DNA of 64,000 bases from Closterium sp. Naga37s-1. Taxonomy: Eukaryota; Streptophyta; Zygnematophyceae; Desmidiales; Closteriaceae. The stretch covers positions 734,501 to 798,500 of the forward strand of contig CANJKZ010000114.1 in NCBI GenBank assembly GCA_947471745.1, in the 5' to 3' direction. Within the stretch, counting starts at the first letter, position 1. Each line of letters opens with the position of its first letter. Below the pieces are notes generated by a model. It saw nothing but the letters and a program-made list of their open reading frames with translations, ran no database searches and was not told where the DNA came from. The translations under genes were made by a program, and so were the position numbers. This document shows, in pieces, positions 19,747 through 31,074 of the stretch.

Positions 19747-22154
19747 TCACCCACCATAACGGCTAATTGAGTTGCACTGAGTGGACGGCTCTAAGCCTGA
19801 CTCCCTACAAATGGTTTCAAAAACTGGCAACCGGCGAGGGCTGCCAAGAGGGGTGGAAAATGCACTTCCCACAGAAGATGGCGTGCTCCTGGCAGCAGGA
19901 AGAGAAAGCTGAGACTTCAAGGGAGATGGCACGAGGCCAACAGATCCAGAAATGCGAGAGCTGGTCGTGTTGAGCTGACTAGGAGAAGCTCCAACAGCTG
20001 GAGAGCTCGCCGCTGACGTGGAAGCTGAGGTATAATGAATGAAACGGCATCGCGTGCCATATGGACAGGTTCCATTCAAGTTGAATGTTCTACAAACCTG
20101 CAAGGGGGTAAACCAGAAATGCATGACCAGCCACTCTCAAACGCCGGCAGTAACCCAGAAAATCTAGTAAATGGCTTACCTCAGTCTTGTACTTGGGATG
20201 GCGTGCAACAGCTCGCAGCTCCTCCCTTCCATGTGCAAACTGGCACTTCCCTCCATAACGACAGGCACCCGTCTCTTCCCAAGACCGGCACAGCTCCGTC
20301 TTGTACAGCGGATTGGTTGGACTAGCAGCGCTGGCAGCAGCATCTGCCGCAGCAGCTGCTGCAGCTTCTGCAGCAGCAGTAGCAGCGACTGAAGGAGAAG
20401 CAAATGAATCAAGAAGTGCTGCACTGGAGAGAGAGCGGGCCAGCAGAGTAGCAGTTGGAGGAGCAGGAGATGAGGGACCTGACATGAACCCGGAAAAAGC
20501 TGAGGCTGGCACTGCTCGCAAAGCTCCCCAGTTTTCCACCTTCAAAAATTCATGAAGCCTACCAGCTGGCACAACTTCCTGCCCAGGAGTGGCAGAACCC
20601 CCAGGTACAGCCAGGCTGGAAGATGGAATCTCAGATGCCAGGACTTCTCCTAACCAAGGCTTCTGCCATCGTACAGTTCTATCAATCGTTGAAGCAGCCA
20701 AATAAGTTGGGTCCGAATCAACAGATGGTAACAGAGGTGCGGAGCGTGGCTGGTTGGTTTGAGAGTTGAAGGAACTGAGCTGTCCCAGAGGAGCTTGAAC
20801 TGGCGGGATGGAACTTCCTGGGAGCATGCTCCCATAAAATCCACGAACGGCGGAAAATGATTCAATAGGCCCTGCACAAAACCAACCACCGCAAATTGTG
20901 TTCAGCACCATTGAATGCACAGAATAAAAGATCCACGGAAAGGATTTGACACACACCTGGGGAGGCAAGAAAGCTCGGAATCTGGAGAGATGGCAATGCC
21001 AAAAGAGCTGCTCTTCGAGCTCGCAAGCTGGATGTTGCAGCCAAAAGCTCAGATGTGGTTGGACCAGAAACCCCTGGAGAACCAGTAAATGACCTCCCTG
21101 AGCCATTCTGATACAGGGGTGTCCACACTTGAGGCGTGGTTGGCAGTGAAACAGAACCGTTGCTCTGAGATGAGATTCCACCCCGACTTGCCAAATCAGC
21201 AGTACGAGAGGAAGGTGTGCCTACACCACAAATTTCTAGATCTGATGGCTCAAGCGCTGTGTCACATGGCCTCCGAGAAGCAGGAACAGGAACGTCATGA
21301 CTGTTCTGAAAGTTCTGGACTTCTTGAAGTTGGATATTCCCTCTAGACTTGTCAGGTTCACCTGCATAAAAATGAGCAGAATGGTCAAATATGTACCGAA
21401 AGGAAAGAGAGATAAAAAGGAAAAGCTTGCTCCGTCTTGTAAAAGCGCTGTACTAAAGCAACAAAAACTCACTCTCACTGTCTTGAAAATCAACACCTTC
21501 CATCTCAGATTCAGCTGTTGGGCTCAAGCCAACACCCATGTCGTGGAGTGACTTAATAATGAAACTGTTGGGGTTTCCGTCAGCACAATAAGTAGAAACT
21601 TCCTGCTCAAGTGACTCTTCAGCAGCAAACGCAGCAGCCATAGCGGCCCTCTCTTGATTCAGCTGGACACATTTCTGCACATAAACAATCACAGAAGGTT
21701 AACTCATGCATACAAAAAGGGGATGAAAAAAATGAACACAAGAGAACCAGGAACAGCTTACCCTGAACAGAAGATGCTCTCCAGATGAGCCTCTCGTGGC
21801 GGCATGAGCACGACTACCACAACCACGGCCAAATGACCTCCGTCCTCCTCCTCCACTCACTGCTGCTGCCAGTCCAATCTGACTGTTTGGATAGGAAGAT
21901 GATGCAGCACGTGAATGCAATCCACTCTGAGAGCCGACCTCGGAGAGACGCACCGGCTCGTTCCGTCTCTCGCTTTCACGATCTGATTGGATTAGGCTAG
22001 AACCACCAAGGCTTCTTTCACTAGAACATAACTGAATCTCTCCTTCCGTAGCAGCATAGTTCTCGCCTCCGCTACCCTTCGTATCCCTCATGCTCGCGCC
22101 ACGTGAGGCCGATGAGATGGCCTGCGATTGCCGGAATCCTATAAGCATGTTCAT
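19747..22154 (-). CDS. Tandem CCCH zinc-finger protein (TIS11/TTP-type TZF)
   Basis: Probable mRNA-binding regulator acting on AU-rich or similar elements. Five exons (minus): 22154-21762, 21674-21473, 21361-20957, 20871-20180 and 20097-19747; total 2043 nt, 680 aa. Finger 1 is [20 protein letters not shown] then CQFAH, finger 2 [20 protein letters not shown]; both are C-x8-C-x5-C-x3-H and are joined by the usual 18-residue linker with a YKTE lead before each. This is the animal/fungal TIS11 arrangement. The splice between exons 4 and 5 falls exactly at the second YKTE|VC. N-terminal exons are Ser/Gly-rich; exon 4 has an Ala/Ser-rich run. Exon 2 can end at either of two donors 6 nt apart (GTGAGAGTGAG), both in phase, adding or dropping two residues. 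The start at 22154 is the first ATG of its frame; an earlier non-coding exon cannot be excluded. Confidence 0.88.
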
Positions 22155-23038
22155 GGTCGCGATATACAGGTCCCAGCAACTTCGAATATAAGAAGGTATA
22201 GCCTCTCAAAACGGACCGCCATGTGTCATCGCTGCTTCCTTCCCGCGGAAAATGAAACGCAGAAACCTCATTGTCGAGAAGGACGAGGTGAAGCAGATAG
22301 AAACCCTCACCCACACTGACCACCACAAAACAAAGAGTCAGGTAGAGCCAGACTGGCCAGACAGGAGGCTCGTCTCCTCGACATAGCGTCGCGACAAAGT
22401 TAGCTGTCGGAATAGCAGCGGAAACCCTTGCGATGAGGTGTCGCGTTTTAAGAGACCCAGCCGTGGTGGTAAGCTCTCCAGCATGGCCCTTGCGTAGCTC
22501 TCTGAACAAATCTGCTTTCCCATGACCTCTCACGACGCTGCTTCAGAGAGCAACCTAGAGAATATCCGGGGACCCAATCATTCAGGAGCATCATGTAAGA
22601 GTCGATGGTCTCATTCAGAGCATGCTGAGAAACCAGCTCTGAATGCCGAATTCCGGCATGCAGGCGATGGGATGGCTCTGGGAGCCACGTCAGAAAGCGG
22701 AAATGTGAGGCGCTGTGGGTGGAGTGGCATTTTACTTGTTCGCTAGAGGGCAAATAAATGAATCTGTAATGCTATGCTTGACAGAAGATTTTTGAAATAA
22801 TTTTATGTTTCAAGCTTCCGATATTCTCTAGTTCCGTCTGTCTGACCACATTTCATTATGAGCTGAAGGATCCGAATGTGAACGGCGGAATATGCTTCAT
22901 ATACAAGCAGAACACCACACGCAGACACATTATGCAAAATATGATAAGGGAAGTGATACAATAGGCACGTAACAAGTATTCTTGTGCCAAACCGTGTAGG
23001 TTATCAAGCAGTGTTGGCTGGACATGCAAACAGCACAG
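22155..23038. promoter_or_regulatory. Intergenic: CCCH gene promoter side and TLDc gene 3' flank
   Basis: 0.9 kb with no supported gene. It should contain the CCCH promoter and the TLDc 3' UTR. AT-rich part at about 22750-22990. Confidence 0.5.
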
Positions 23039-26000
23039 TCACCAGTTGGCATGAAAACCTTGTGGCTGCGATGGTTCATGCCAGTTGGCCTTGGTTGGTG
23101 CATACCGAGACTGGTGAGCGAATCCCCATAGCTGAAATAAAGGAAAGGCATAGTACCGGTACCGCATCATGAACCGGGATGCAGAACAGCGTGGACAACA
23201 AGGGAAAAGGGGAAGGCAAGATAATGGGAGAAGATTATGGATATCAGATGCACTCATTTCCTTCATATCTGACAGATCATCCTCCCTCAGCTCCCTGTAC
23301 TATCATTTCGTCTTTCAACTTCACGCCTCTGCGCACCTAGCATGCTGCATGCCACCTTGTCGCACTCACCCTCACATGTCTGCCTCACTTTCGATGCTCA
23401 CCTCACCTTCGAGGCGCCGCTTACCTCACCTCACCTCACCTCACCTCACCTCACCTCACCTCACCTCACCTCACCTCACCTCACCTCACACACTCTCTTC
23501 ACCCTCGCTCCAAATGCTCCCTTAACCCATGCTCACCATATCACTATCTCTTCTCAATTCCACATGCTCTCTTCGCCTCACCACCTAACCCTCAACCCCA
23601 CATTCTCCCCTCACCCTCACCTCCACATGCTTTATCTTGAAGTCCTCCGACTTGGAGAGACACGGACTGCAGAATGTCTCACATGAACCGCTGAACCTGC
23701 TTATGAGAATTCTCAAGAGTGAATATACTCTCACCCCCACATTCTCCCCTCACCCTCACCTCCACATGCTTTATCTTGAAGTCCTCGGACTTGGAGAGGC
23801 ACGGACTGCAGAATGTCTCACACGCACCGCTGGAGCCTGTCAGACTGGGGAAACGAAGGGGGGTGTGAGGGGGAGGGAAAGGAACAGCTTGAGGAAATGA
23901 AACTAGCATGCTTGATATTGAAATCCTCGGAATTGGAGAGGCACGGACCGCAGAATGTCTCAATCGCACCGCTGGAGCCTGTAAGGCTGGGGGAAAAAGG
24001 ATTTTCTCTAAGAATAGCACTGGGTCTAAGGTCAGAAAAAGGACCAGGCACTCTCAACACAAGCAGTACTAATGACAACAGAAGCGCTTGCAATTCCTAA
24101 AAGAAAGTGATTCGTTAAGAGGTTACTCACAGGTCCTCCTGCAGGCAAAGGGCGAAGTGACCTCCGCCTCCAAAGGAGAGGGCTTCATTCAGACACAGGA
24201 TGAAGTAACGGTTTGCCCCTGACAGGTGTGAGAGAAGAAACCAGGCGGGGAAAAAAAAATACAAATGCAGGAATGAAGAATGGGCTAGTGAGCAAGAATA
24301 GGCACAGGGCGAAGTGACCTCCACCTCCAAAGGAGAGAGCTTCGTTTAGACACAGGATGAAGTAGCGGTTTGCCCCTGACCGGTGTGTGCGAGAAATGAA
24401 AACCAAACAAAAATGTATTCAGGAAACAAGATGCCCAGTAATGGTGGTAAACACAAAACCACATGAGAGAAATATTGGTAAAAAACTTCTGAAAACATAC
24501 TCTTCCACCCTCCCCACTTGTTACCTGTAACCTTGTAGACCGTGGGCTCCCCTGTAATGGTGGTGAACACAAAGACATCACTGGATCCCTGCCACAGGCA
24601 GAGGACAGCCGGGGATGGTGGAAAAGAAAATGTGTCTTAGATGTTGAAACGATATGCCTGCCCTGTAATGGTGGTGAACACAAAGACGCCACTGGATCCC
24701 TGCCACAGACAGAGGACAGCCGGGGATGGAGGCAACACCGGAAATTTGAAACCTGAAGGTTTTGATCTGAAAAGTAGAGCGCAGCATTAATCAGGAGAAT
24801 GAAGAACGGAGGTAGCGGCGACTCTGCTGCCAAAGGGGTTCAGCTGTTGTGCTGCTCCTAACACTCGTTCTTACAATCAGAAGTTGTGATGTGTAACAGC
24901 TGAATTGCAAGCGAAGCACATAAAAGAATCTTCACAAACCTGGTATTTTCTGCGATTGGAAGCCACAAGCGCTTGAGATGAGAAGCCGCCAAAGACGGTG
25001 CCGTTATCCTCTGTCACGACCTGGCGAGGTGGTGAGGAGAGGAAGGGGGAAAGGAAGTGGAGGGAAGGGGGGAGGGGAGAAGTGGTGAGGGATAACGGCA
25101 TGGACGCAAAACGGCAGGAGCTTGTGCTGTATGTGCTTTAAAGAATACGTGCTTTCAGTGAATAACAGCTAAAGACAATGTAAGAGGCACGGATAGAAAG
25201 GGAAAGCGCGTAAAAGGTCACAGAGATCAATGGTGGTAAATTGCTAGCGTCAAGCCTCTCTAGACCATGCTCCTCTGTCAGAAGCACAGCACCAGGAGAG
25301 GTGTGGGAATGGATACAACTGGAGGATAAAAGAAATCGATGGTAGGGTAGATTACATGACTGAAGCAGCATGCAGGGGCAGATGGATGCCAGAATAAAAA
25401 AGGGCATAAAAACGATCTCACCAGCAGGCAGGGGCCTGGCATCATGGAGCTGCGGCGGTAGAAGGTCGATAGAGAGATGCCGTGCTTGAATGGATGGGTG
25501 CAGAGAGGTGGCGAGGGATGAATGGATAGGTGGACATGCTCTCACCAGCAGGACATGTTCTCACCAGCAGGCAGGGGCCTGGCATCATGGAGCTGCGGCG
25601 GTAGAGGGTCGATAGAGAGATACCATGCTTGAATGTGCTGGGGAGAGGTAAAGCGGGGTCGGGTGGTGTGGTATGGACGGAGGAGGGGGCGGGGGAAGGG
25701 AAGGGGGGAGGTTAATAGTGAGAGAAGAACTGGGTGCAGGATAGGGCAGGCGGGAATGGGTAAGGCGGGGATGGGCGGGAGGGGACGGTTTCGCACAATT
25801 AAGGCAGAAAGGAGCTTTGATAGAGCAATCAAGTTGAGGCACTGGGCAGACCAGGCGGGGACGTGAAGTGGAAGGGAGGGGAATGGAGGGAGGAGGGAGA
25901 GGGGAAGGGGGAGGCAAATGGGATAGCTGTACAAAAGTACACATCTGTGGTTGCACTGAGGAATCATATTCATCTTGTAATCCCTGCTTCTCCATTTGCG

Positions 26001-28123
26001 GCATTCATGCTTCTTCAGCTCACCTGTACAGGAGAACCCACTCGCGTCCACTGGCAATCGCGGGCAGGCTCTGACAAATCACGGAGCGACACGTGTCGGA
26101 CAGCAGGAACGACTCGTCCATCATATCTGGCAGCCTGGGGCTCATCAGTGGCGAAGCCTCCAAGGAATTCGGAGATAATATCCCCCCCCTCCCGCCCCCG
26201 GCATTGGGAGATACGATCCCCCCTCTCCCAGTGGCAGGATTGGTGGGAGAGCAGATTCCCTCTCTTCCAGTGGTTTCCCTCGCAGGCTCGGAGGCTCGGG
26301 AGGTGAGGGCTTGGGAGCAACTGGCTGACGTGACAGGTTCGGACATCCTCTGCCGAAGCTGCTCGTCTGCTCCGGCTAAACTTGCTCCGGAGAGACTTGC
26401 TCCGGATATTGCTGTTGATACTGATACTGCTCCTGAAACTGCTCCTGCTGCTGACACGAGAGTTACTGACGATGCTGACGACACAGCAGCGGATGCTGAC
26501 GTCGCCAGGCCCCCTTGATTCGCCCCGTTGTTGTTCTCTTGCGCATCCAGCCTGGACGCTGACGTCAGCGCCACGTCACCACATCCAGCATCGGCCGAGA
26601 GGGACGAGGACGAAGAGGACGGGGTGACTGAAGGAGAGGAGTCGCGAGATCGAGCCCCCTTTGGTCCAGCTGCAAAGCGTGATATAAACGGGGGTAACCA
26701 CCCCCGCCTTGCCCCTCCTCCACTCCCTCCTCCACCACTCCCTCCCCCACTCCCACCCCCACCCCCACCCCCACCACCCCCTCTCACTCTCCCACTCTCC
26801 CCCCCAGCATCCCACTTCTTTAGCCCTTCCTCCTGTCCCTCCCCTCCCTCCTCCCCACCAAATTCACCTCCCATCCCACCTCGTCCCCTTCTTCTCACCC
26901 TCCCATCCTGCCCTGCTCCCAAACCGCTCGGCACCACACCTCCCTTCCCCTCACCGTCCACCACCCCACTATCCTCCTCCCCAACCTCTTCATACTCCTC
27001 CTCGTCGAAATCCGAGTCCACGTAGGACCCTCCAGATTCCGAACACGTGTCAGAGCTCGCCTTGTTCCCGCGCGGATTGATACTAATCAGCGACAGGAGA
27101 AACGCGGCGAGGGACGACGTGTCCGGCCCTTCGAATTCCTCATCCACGCCTAGCGTCGACGGCACGCGGGGAGGCTTTCTTCCTATCGCTCCACCCAACC
27201 CGGACTCAGCTGCAGCTGCCACGACTGCTGCAGTCGCTGCGGCGATCTGCGCGGAATCGTCACCGTAGCTCCCCGCTAGGCCTTCCCCCGCTGCTGCTTT
27301 CACAGGGGTTCGTCTCCCGGGCGTTCCTAATCCGGAACCTTCGCCTGACCCTGCTGGCACCCCCGTGCCTGAACCACTTCCTGGTTCGGCTCCAATGGCT
27401 GCTAATGCTCCTCGTGGGATGTCGTCAGGTTCTAAGTCTGCGCGTGTGGAGGCCGAAACGCCAGCATCGGAATCGTATACCGGGCCAGAGCGACTGGCAG
27501 TACTATCTATGGCACTGGTGGTAATCGTGGAGGTGGAAGTGGTAGTGGTAGTGGTAGTGGTGCTGGTGGTGTTTAGAGTGGTGCCGGTGTTTGAGCTCGT
27601 GCCTGTCTTGGAAGCTGAGCCGCCAGCTGCACCTCGTCTCATGGTGGTGGAGGTGGTGGTGGTGCTGAAGGAAGTTGCTGCGAAGCTGCTGGCATTGTCC
27701 ACGGAATCGTCGTACATGACAGGTTCGGATTGACGCGCCTGGAAGAGAGGACGGGAGGAGAGGTAATAGGAGATGGGACGAGAAGCACGGTAACAGGGAA
27801 TGGGAGAAAAATATACGATTTCATGGTGGCTCAGTTGACCCGCCTGTAACAGGAAATGGGTCGAGCAAAGGTTAGCAGTAGCAATCAGTAAGCTGCAAGC
27901 TGTCCTTCAATGTCGATTGGACGAAAAATATCATAAGGTGCTTGACAACCACTGAAGATAAACGTAACAGTGATGAGAAACGTTTCAATTCAAGGTCACA
28001 GCTTACCTTTGCGGGAAATCCTCCCCGTTGAACCTCTTCCGGCGGGGATTCACATTTGCCTCGCCTGCTGGCCGTCGCGAGTAGTCGAGACATCCTGTCG
28101 CTGACAGCGTCCGTCCAACCCAT
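23039..28123 (-). CDS. TLDc-domain protein (OXR1/TLD family)
   Basis: Eight exons (minus): 28123-28007, 27738-26024, 25637-25565, 25020-24940, 24588-24525, 24218-24131, 23844-23760 and 23131-23039. They total 2316 nt (771 aa) with every phase matching. The TLDc domain occupies the last 170 residues: REWVLLYRSTFKHGISLSTL, MMPGPCLL, DNGTVFGGFSSQALV, VFVFTTITGEP, GANRYFILCLNEALSFGGGG, HFAL, GSSGACETFCSPCLS, SEDFKIKHVE and LWGF. TLDc proteins are linked to oxidative-stress protection and, in animals and yeast, to V-ATPase regulation; that role here is inference. The N-terminal 600 residues are low-complexity (Ser/Thr, Gly, Ala-rich with an acidic patch EEEYEEVGEEDSG) and likely disordered. Partial exon copies surround the TLDc exons. 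The terminal exon was found through LWGFAHQSRYAPTKANWHEP and its stop at 23039. Confidence 0.9.
23395..23490. repeat. (CTCAC)n microsatellite with GGCGCC palindrome core
   Basis: About twelve CTCAC units at 23426-23488, in the last TLDc intron. Just left, CGAGGCGCCG (23409-23418) lies between GCTCACCTCACC and GCTTACCTCACC: a decayed palindrome between direct repeats. Confidence 0.85.
23628..23712 (-). other. Alternative copy of TLDc exon 7
   Basis: Has its own in-phase acceptor (GCAG|GTTCAGC) and donor (GAG|GTGAGG) and reads FSGSCETFCSPCLSKSEDFK then IKHVE. Both sites are phase-compatible with exons 6 and 8, but not with the other exon-7 copy (23844-23760), so the two could be spliced only as alternatives. 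Confidence 0.7.
23900..23998 (-). repeat. Decayed copy of TLDc exon 7
   Basis: Keeps an acceptor and reads LTGSSGAIETFCGPCLSNSE then DFNIKHA, but the donor is lost (CATGCTAGTTTC instead of GTGGAG|GTGAGG). Confidence 0.8.
24300..24390 (-). repeat. Acceptor-side copy of TLDc exon 6
   Basis: Reads GANRYFILCLNEALSFGGGG then HFALC and diverges before the donor. Upstream of the full exon (24218-24131). Confidence 0.85.
24430..24720 (-). repeat. Partial copies of TLDc exon 5
   Basis: 24655-24715 repeats GSSGVFVFTTITG with an acceptor, upstream of the full exon (24588-24525); 24430-24465 carries a shorter trace (GFVFTTITG) downstream. The genomic context GGATCCCTGCCACAG-ACAGAGGACAG is duplicated with it. 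Confidence 0.8.
25424..25510 (-). repeat. Donor-side copy of TLDc exon 3
   Basis: Reads HGISLSTFYRRSSMMPGPCL with the same donor (CTG|GTGAGA) as the full exon (25637-25565), and lies downstream of it. Its acceptor end has diverged. A tiny donor-only fragment (CTGGTGAGA-like) lies at 25545-25556. Confidence 0.85.
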
Positions 28124-29346
28124 GTTTGTGCGGGTTACAGGGAGCAATTTCTGGCACCAACAACCGTAGTTACGCGATATTTTGGCACTGACGGGTTAAT
28201 CGTGTCCCTAATCGGTCAATAACGATTCGGTTCGAGGAAGCGTCTAAAGTAAGCGGTCTGTAAATTCAGAGTTTGCTCTAAAACGAAGATAAACTCCGTG
28301 ATTCGGACGATTTCTGCCGGCAAAATGAAATCCAAGCTGTGAGGCGAAGCAGGCACAGTCGGAGGAGCAGAACCGATCGTGACACTAAAGGAGGTGATAA
28401 CAGGCGAGTGAAACAGATAAATGAGGATGACGATAGTGGAGGGACATTCTCATGGGACTGTGACAAAAGGGCAACTTCAAAGCTAGTCGGACCAATCAGG
28501 AAAGCTTGCCAGCAAGGCCACATAACCAGCTGACATGCCCGAGGCTCACACTGCCTATGGAGTGTGTCAACCAAGTACAGTGAACAAGCAATTTTAGATT
28601 CACACTAGGTCTGCCGCTATACCGAATGGTGTCAAGAGTCAGATAATAGCGAGACGCTGCTGTTGGGCTTGTTCCACCCCTACCTGCTGCTTTTGATTGG
28701 TCGCATTTCAGCACAGTTGGCACTCACCTTTGCCATGGATTCGCTCGATCTTGTCGCTGCTGCTGCTCCATAAGAGCGGGTGTGAGCCTGAACAATTCTT
28801 AACTAAACGCGCGTTCGAACAACTTTTCGCACCACAAAAGTATTTTCAATGCCATTGTACCCAGACTTCTCACATCCAAGCCAAGACCCAAGGGAAATCC
28901 TAACTCGTCGTCACTCGGAACCATTCGTGTCCCATCACTGTAGCCACCCGCAGTTCTTGCCAAGTTGGAGGGCGCAAGCAGGGTCACCCTAGAACGTTTG
29001 GCGTGTAAAATTCCATGCCTCCTAGGCTCCCTCTCCCGGGCCTCCTGGATCCGGAAACTTCCAGAGTTCTGCCGAGAACCCTCTCGTCTCCCCGCTTTCT
29101 AGCCATCAGGTCCGACCACCACAGTCACGAGCAGCAAACTCAACTCACCCTGCTCATTCACAAAGAGGCCAGAACAAGATGTGAAGATCCTGTTCCAGAA
29201 CTGCAGGATAGGAGTCTCTTTTCGTCTTGGGCTTTTAGCCTTGAACTTGGCTGAGCCGCGAAAGGCGCTGGTGTCGGATTTTCCGGTATTCAACTCAAGG
29301 TCTCGCTGTGTCAACTGTTAGCCTGGTTCGTTACAGCCTGTACTCT
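28124..29346. promoter_or_regulatory. Divergent intergenic region between the TLDc and S40-like genes
   Basis: 1.2 kb between outward-facing starts. I saw no gene in it; short ORFs here have no recognisable family. It should contain both promoters. Confidence 0.55.
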
Positions 29347-30165
29347 ATGTTCACGTCAACCCCCTCCTTTTCTCACGGCTCCGCGTCAGCGATGACGTCA
29401 GCAGCAGAGCCACCGCTTTGCCTTGGAGGCGCACACGGTATCGATCTGCTCGGATCTTCCGTTCCGACTTCCATAGAGGATCGTGATGACGTGGATGATC
29501 TGACAGAGGAGGACGTCTGGTTTCCTGGCGATGTAGACAACTCGCCAGCAGTTCGAACCACCCAGGCTGACGCCGCACGTCCACTGGCCGTTGAATCTAT
29601 CGGTCGAAGTTTCGTTCCCTCCACCAGGGAACCTCTCGTTCCGCTTTCTGGTAGAACCGTCACGCGGGGTCCGACAGATGCCGTTTCAGCGATCTTAAAC
29701 TCACGCGACGGCTCGTCGAGTAAACCGCTTGGCCTGTCTCTTGTTCCCACGCTCGTGGAGCCTAACTCGGGTGATAGCATCAGGGTTCCTAACATCGGGG
29801 GTGATATTATCAAAGGCTCTTCAGGCGCTCTACCGACTTCCTCCGTTCTTATCCCGAGACCGGTACCAAGTCCTCATAACGCAATCCGACCAATGACAAG
29901 AGCGTCCGCTCCCATACATATTCCTTGCTGGGGGAAGTCCTCCGCTCCGCGACAACTCGCTGCTGCAGGACCGAGCAGAATGGGGTTGAGAGGGGAGGAG
30001 CAGCAGGAGGAGGATGATGTTATTCCTCCGCACGAAATCGTGGCGAGGCAGTACGCTCAAAGTGTGAATTGCTCGGTGACGGAGGGGGTTGGGCGGGCTC
30101 TTCGCGGGAGGGACTTGGCTCACGTGCGGACGGAGATCCTTCGCAAAACTGGGTTCTTTGAATGA
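29347..30165 (+). CDS. S40 / DUF584 senescence-regulator-like protein
   Basis: Single-exon ORF of 272 aa from the ATG at 29347; an in-frame ATG at 29308 would add 13 residues. The family signature is at the C-terminus: VIPPHEIVARQYAQS, CSVTEGVGRALRGRDLAHVR, ILRKTGFFE, matching the plant S40 block (PPHE-VAR, S-EG-GRTLKGRDL-VR, -TGF-E). The N-terminal short motif LTEEDVWFPGD also fits. S40 proteins are plant nuclear or cytoplasmic proteins tied to senescence and stress; no enzyme activity is known. The middle is Ser/Pro-rich and probably disordered. Convergent with the small membrane-protein ORF to its right. Confidence 0.8.
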   Translation: MFTSTPSFSHGSASAMTSAAEPPLCLGGAHGIDLLGSSVPTSIEDRDDVDDLTEEDVWFPGDVDNSPAVRTTQADAARPLAVESIGRSFVPSTREPLVPLSGRTVTRGPTDAVSAILNSRDGSSSKPLGLSLVPTLVEPNSGDSIRVPNIGGDIIKGSSGALPTSSVLIPRPVPSPHNAIRPMTRASAPIHIPCWGKSSAPRQLAAAGPSRMGLRGEEQQEEDDVIPPHEIVARQYAQSVNCSVTEGVGRALRGRDLAHVRTEILRKTGFFE

Positions 30166-30717
30166 CACAGACAGCTCAATTGAACATCCCTCGTGTGCAG
30201 GTCTTTCTGGGAGTCTTTTCCGGGGTTGAAGGAAGATGGAGGATGATCCGCTGCAGCGGTGAGGTACCAAGTTGAAGGGTAGGAGTTTTGAGGCACTTCT
30301 GAGGGGAACTTTGGTCAGCATTTTTGTTCAGCCGCCATTTGGGATGTGGTGATGGCTGATTGTCACGTTCTTGCAGACTCCTCGTGCCCGAGTCATGTAC
30401 ATGTAGGTTCTTGGCATTGCTTGCCCCCCCTCCCATTGCTTCATGTGTCTTGGAGTTCTGTAGGGTAGGACATGTCATCAGCAACTATATTAGAATTTGT
30501 CAATGTTCTGAAGTGTTTTTTATTGCTTATATTGGGCAATCTGCAGGTAGTACGTCAGGGGAAAAATAGGCGGAGTGTCTAGAAAATATAATTATACATG
30601 AGGAATGGTGGGATGCGTTATTCCAACATACATTAATACAATACAACTGGAAACCAAGGGAATCCTGCAATTTATCCTTGATTCTAGCGACAGCAAGAAA
30701 TACTCTGTATGGCACTC
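30166..30717. other. Convergent 3' flanks
   Basis: 550 bp between the stops of the S40-like gene and the minus-strand 118-aa ORF. T/A-rich at 30480-30640, in keeping with 3' UTRs. No gene seen. Confidence 0.55.
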
Positions 30718-31074
30718 CTAGAACAGCGTGGCATTCCAAGGAACAGGAAAACCCACTGGATACGTGGAATACCCTTGCGGAATGTCCGTGCCATACTGGA
30801 ACGCTCCATAGTATTTCTGTGGGAGGACTCGGAAGTTCTCTCCTCGTATGGCTTCAGCCGCTGCTAGCAATCCGTAGAAGTAACTTAGGAAAAGTCCGTA
30901 CATGAGAAAGAGCATGCCGATGGCGGAAAACCAATCCAGCCAGTCTATGGCCTTGAATCGCTGCATCAGAGTCGGTCGGATCTCGAGTGGCGCAGAGAGG
31001 GAGGAGGGCCCTCCTGAGAAGATTCCATCGGATTCAGTGTTTACGGGGACGGCGTAGAATGGCGCGGACGACAT
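30718..31074 (-). CDS. Hypothetical 118-aa single-pass membrane protein
   Basis: Intron-less ORF starting MSSAPFYAVPVNTESDG. One clear membrane segment at about residues 48-71 (WFSAIGMLFLMYGLFLSYFY then GLLAAAE), preceded by KAIDWLDW and followed by a Tyr/Pro-rich tail (KYYGAFQYGTDIPQGYSTYP). I do not recognise the family. Size, single helix and lack of low complexity look like a small organellar or endomembrane subunit, but that is a guess. Not a shadow of another gene: neither strand around it carries a competing recognisable reading frame. Confidence 0.6.
   Translation of the reverse strand: MSSAPFYAVPVNTESDGIFSGGPSSLSAPLEIRPTLMQRFKAIDWLDWFSAIGMLFLMYGLFLSYFYGLLAAAEAIRGENFRVLPQKYYGAFQYGTDIPQGYSTYPVGFPVPWNATLF

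Noticed and set aside
26528..27080. Plus-strand Pro/Ser-rich frames
   Set aside because: Antisense of the low-complexity Gly/Glu-rich part of the TLDc gene exon 2.
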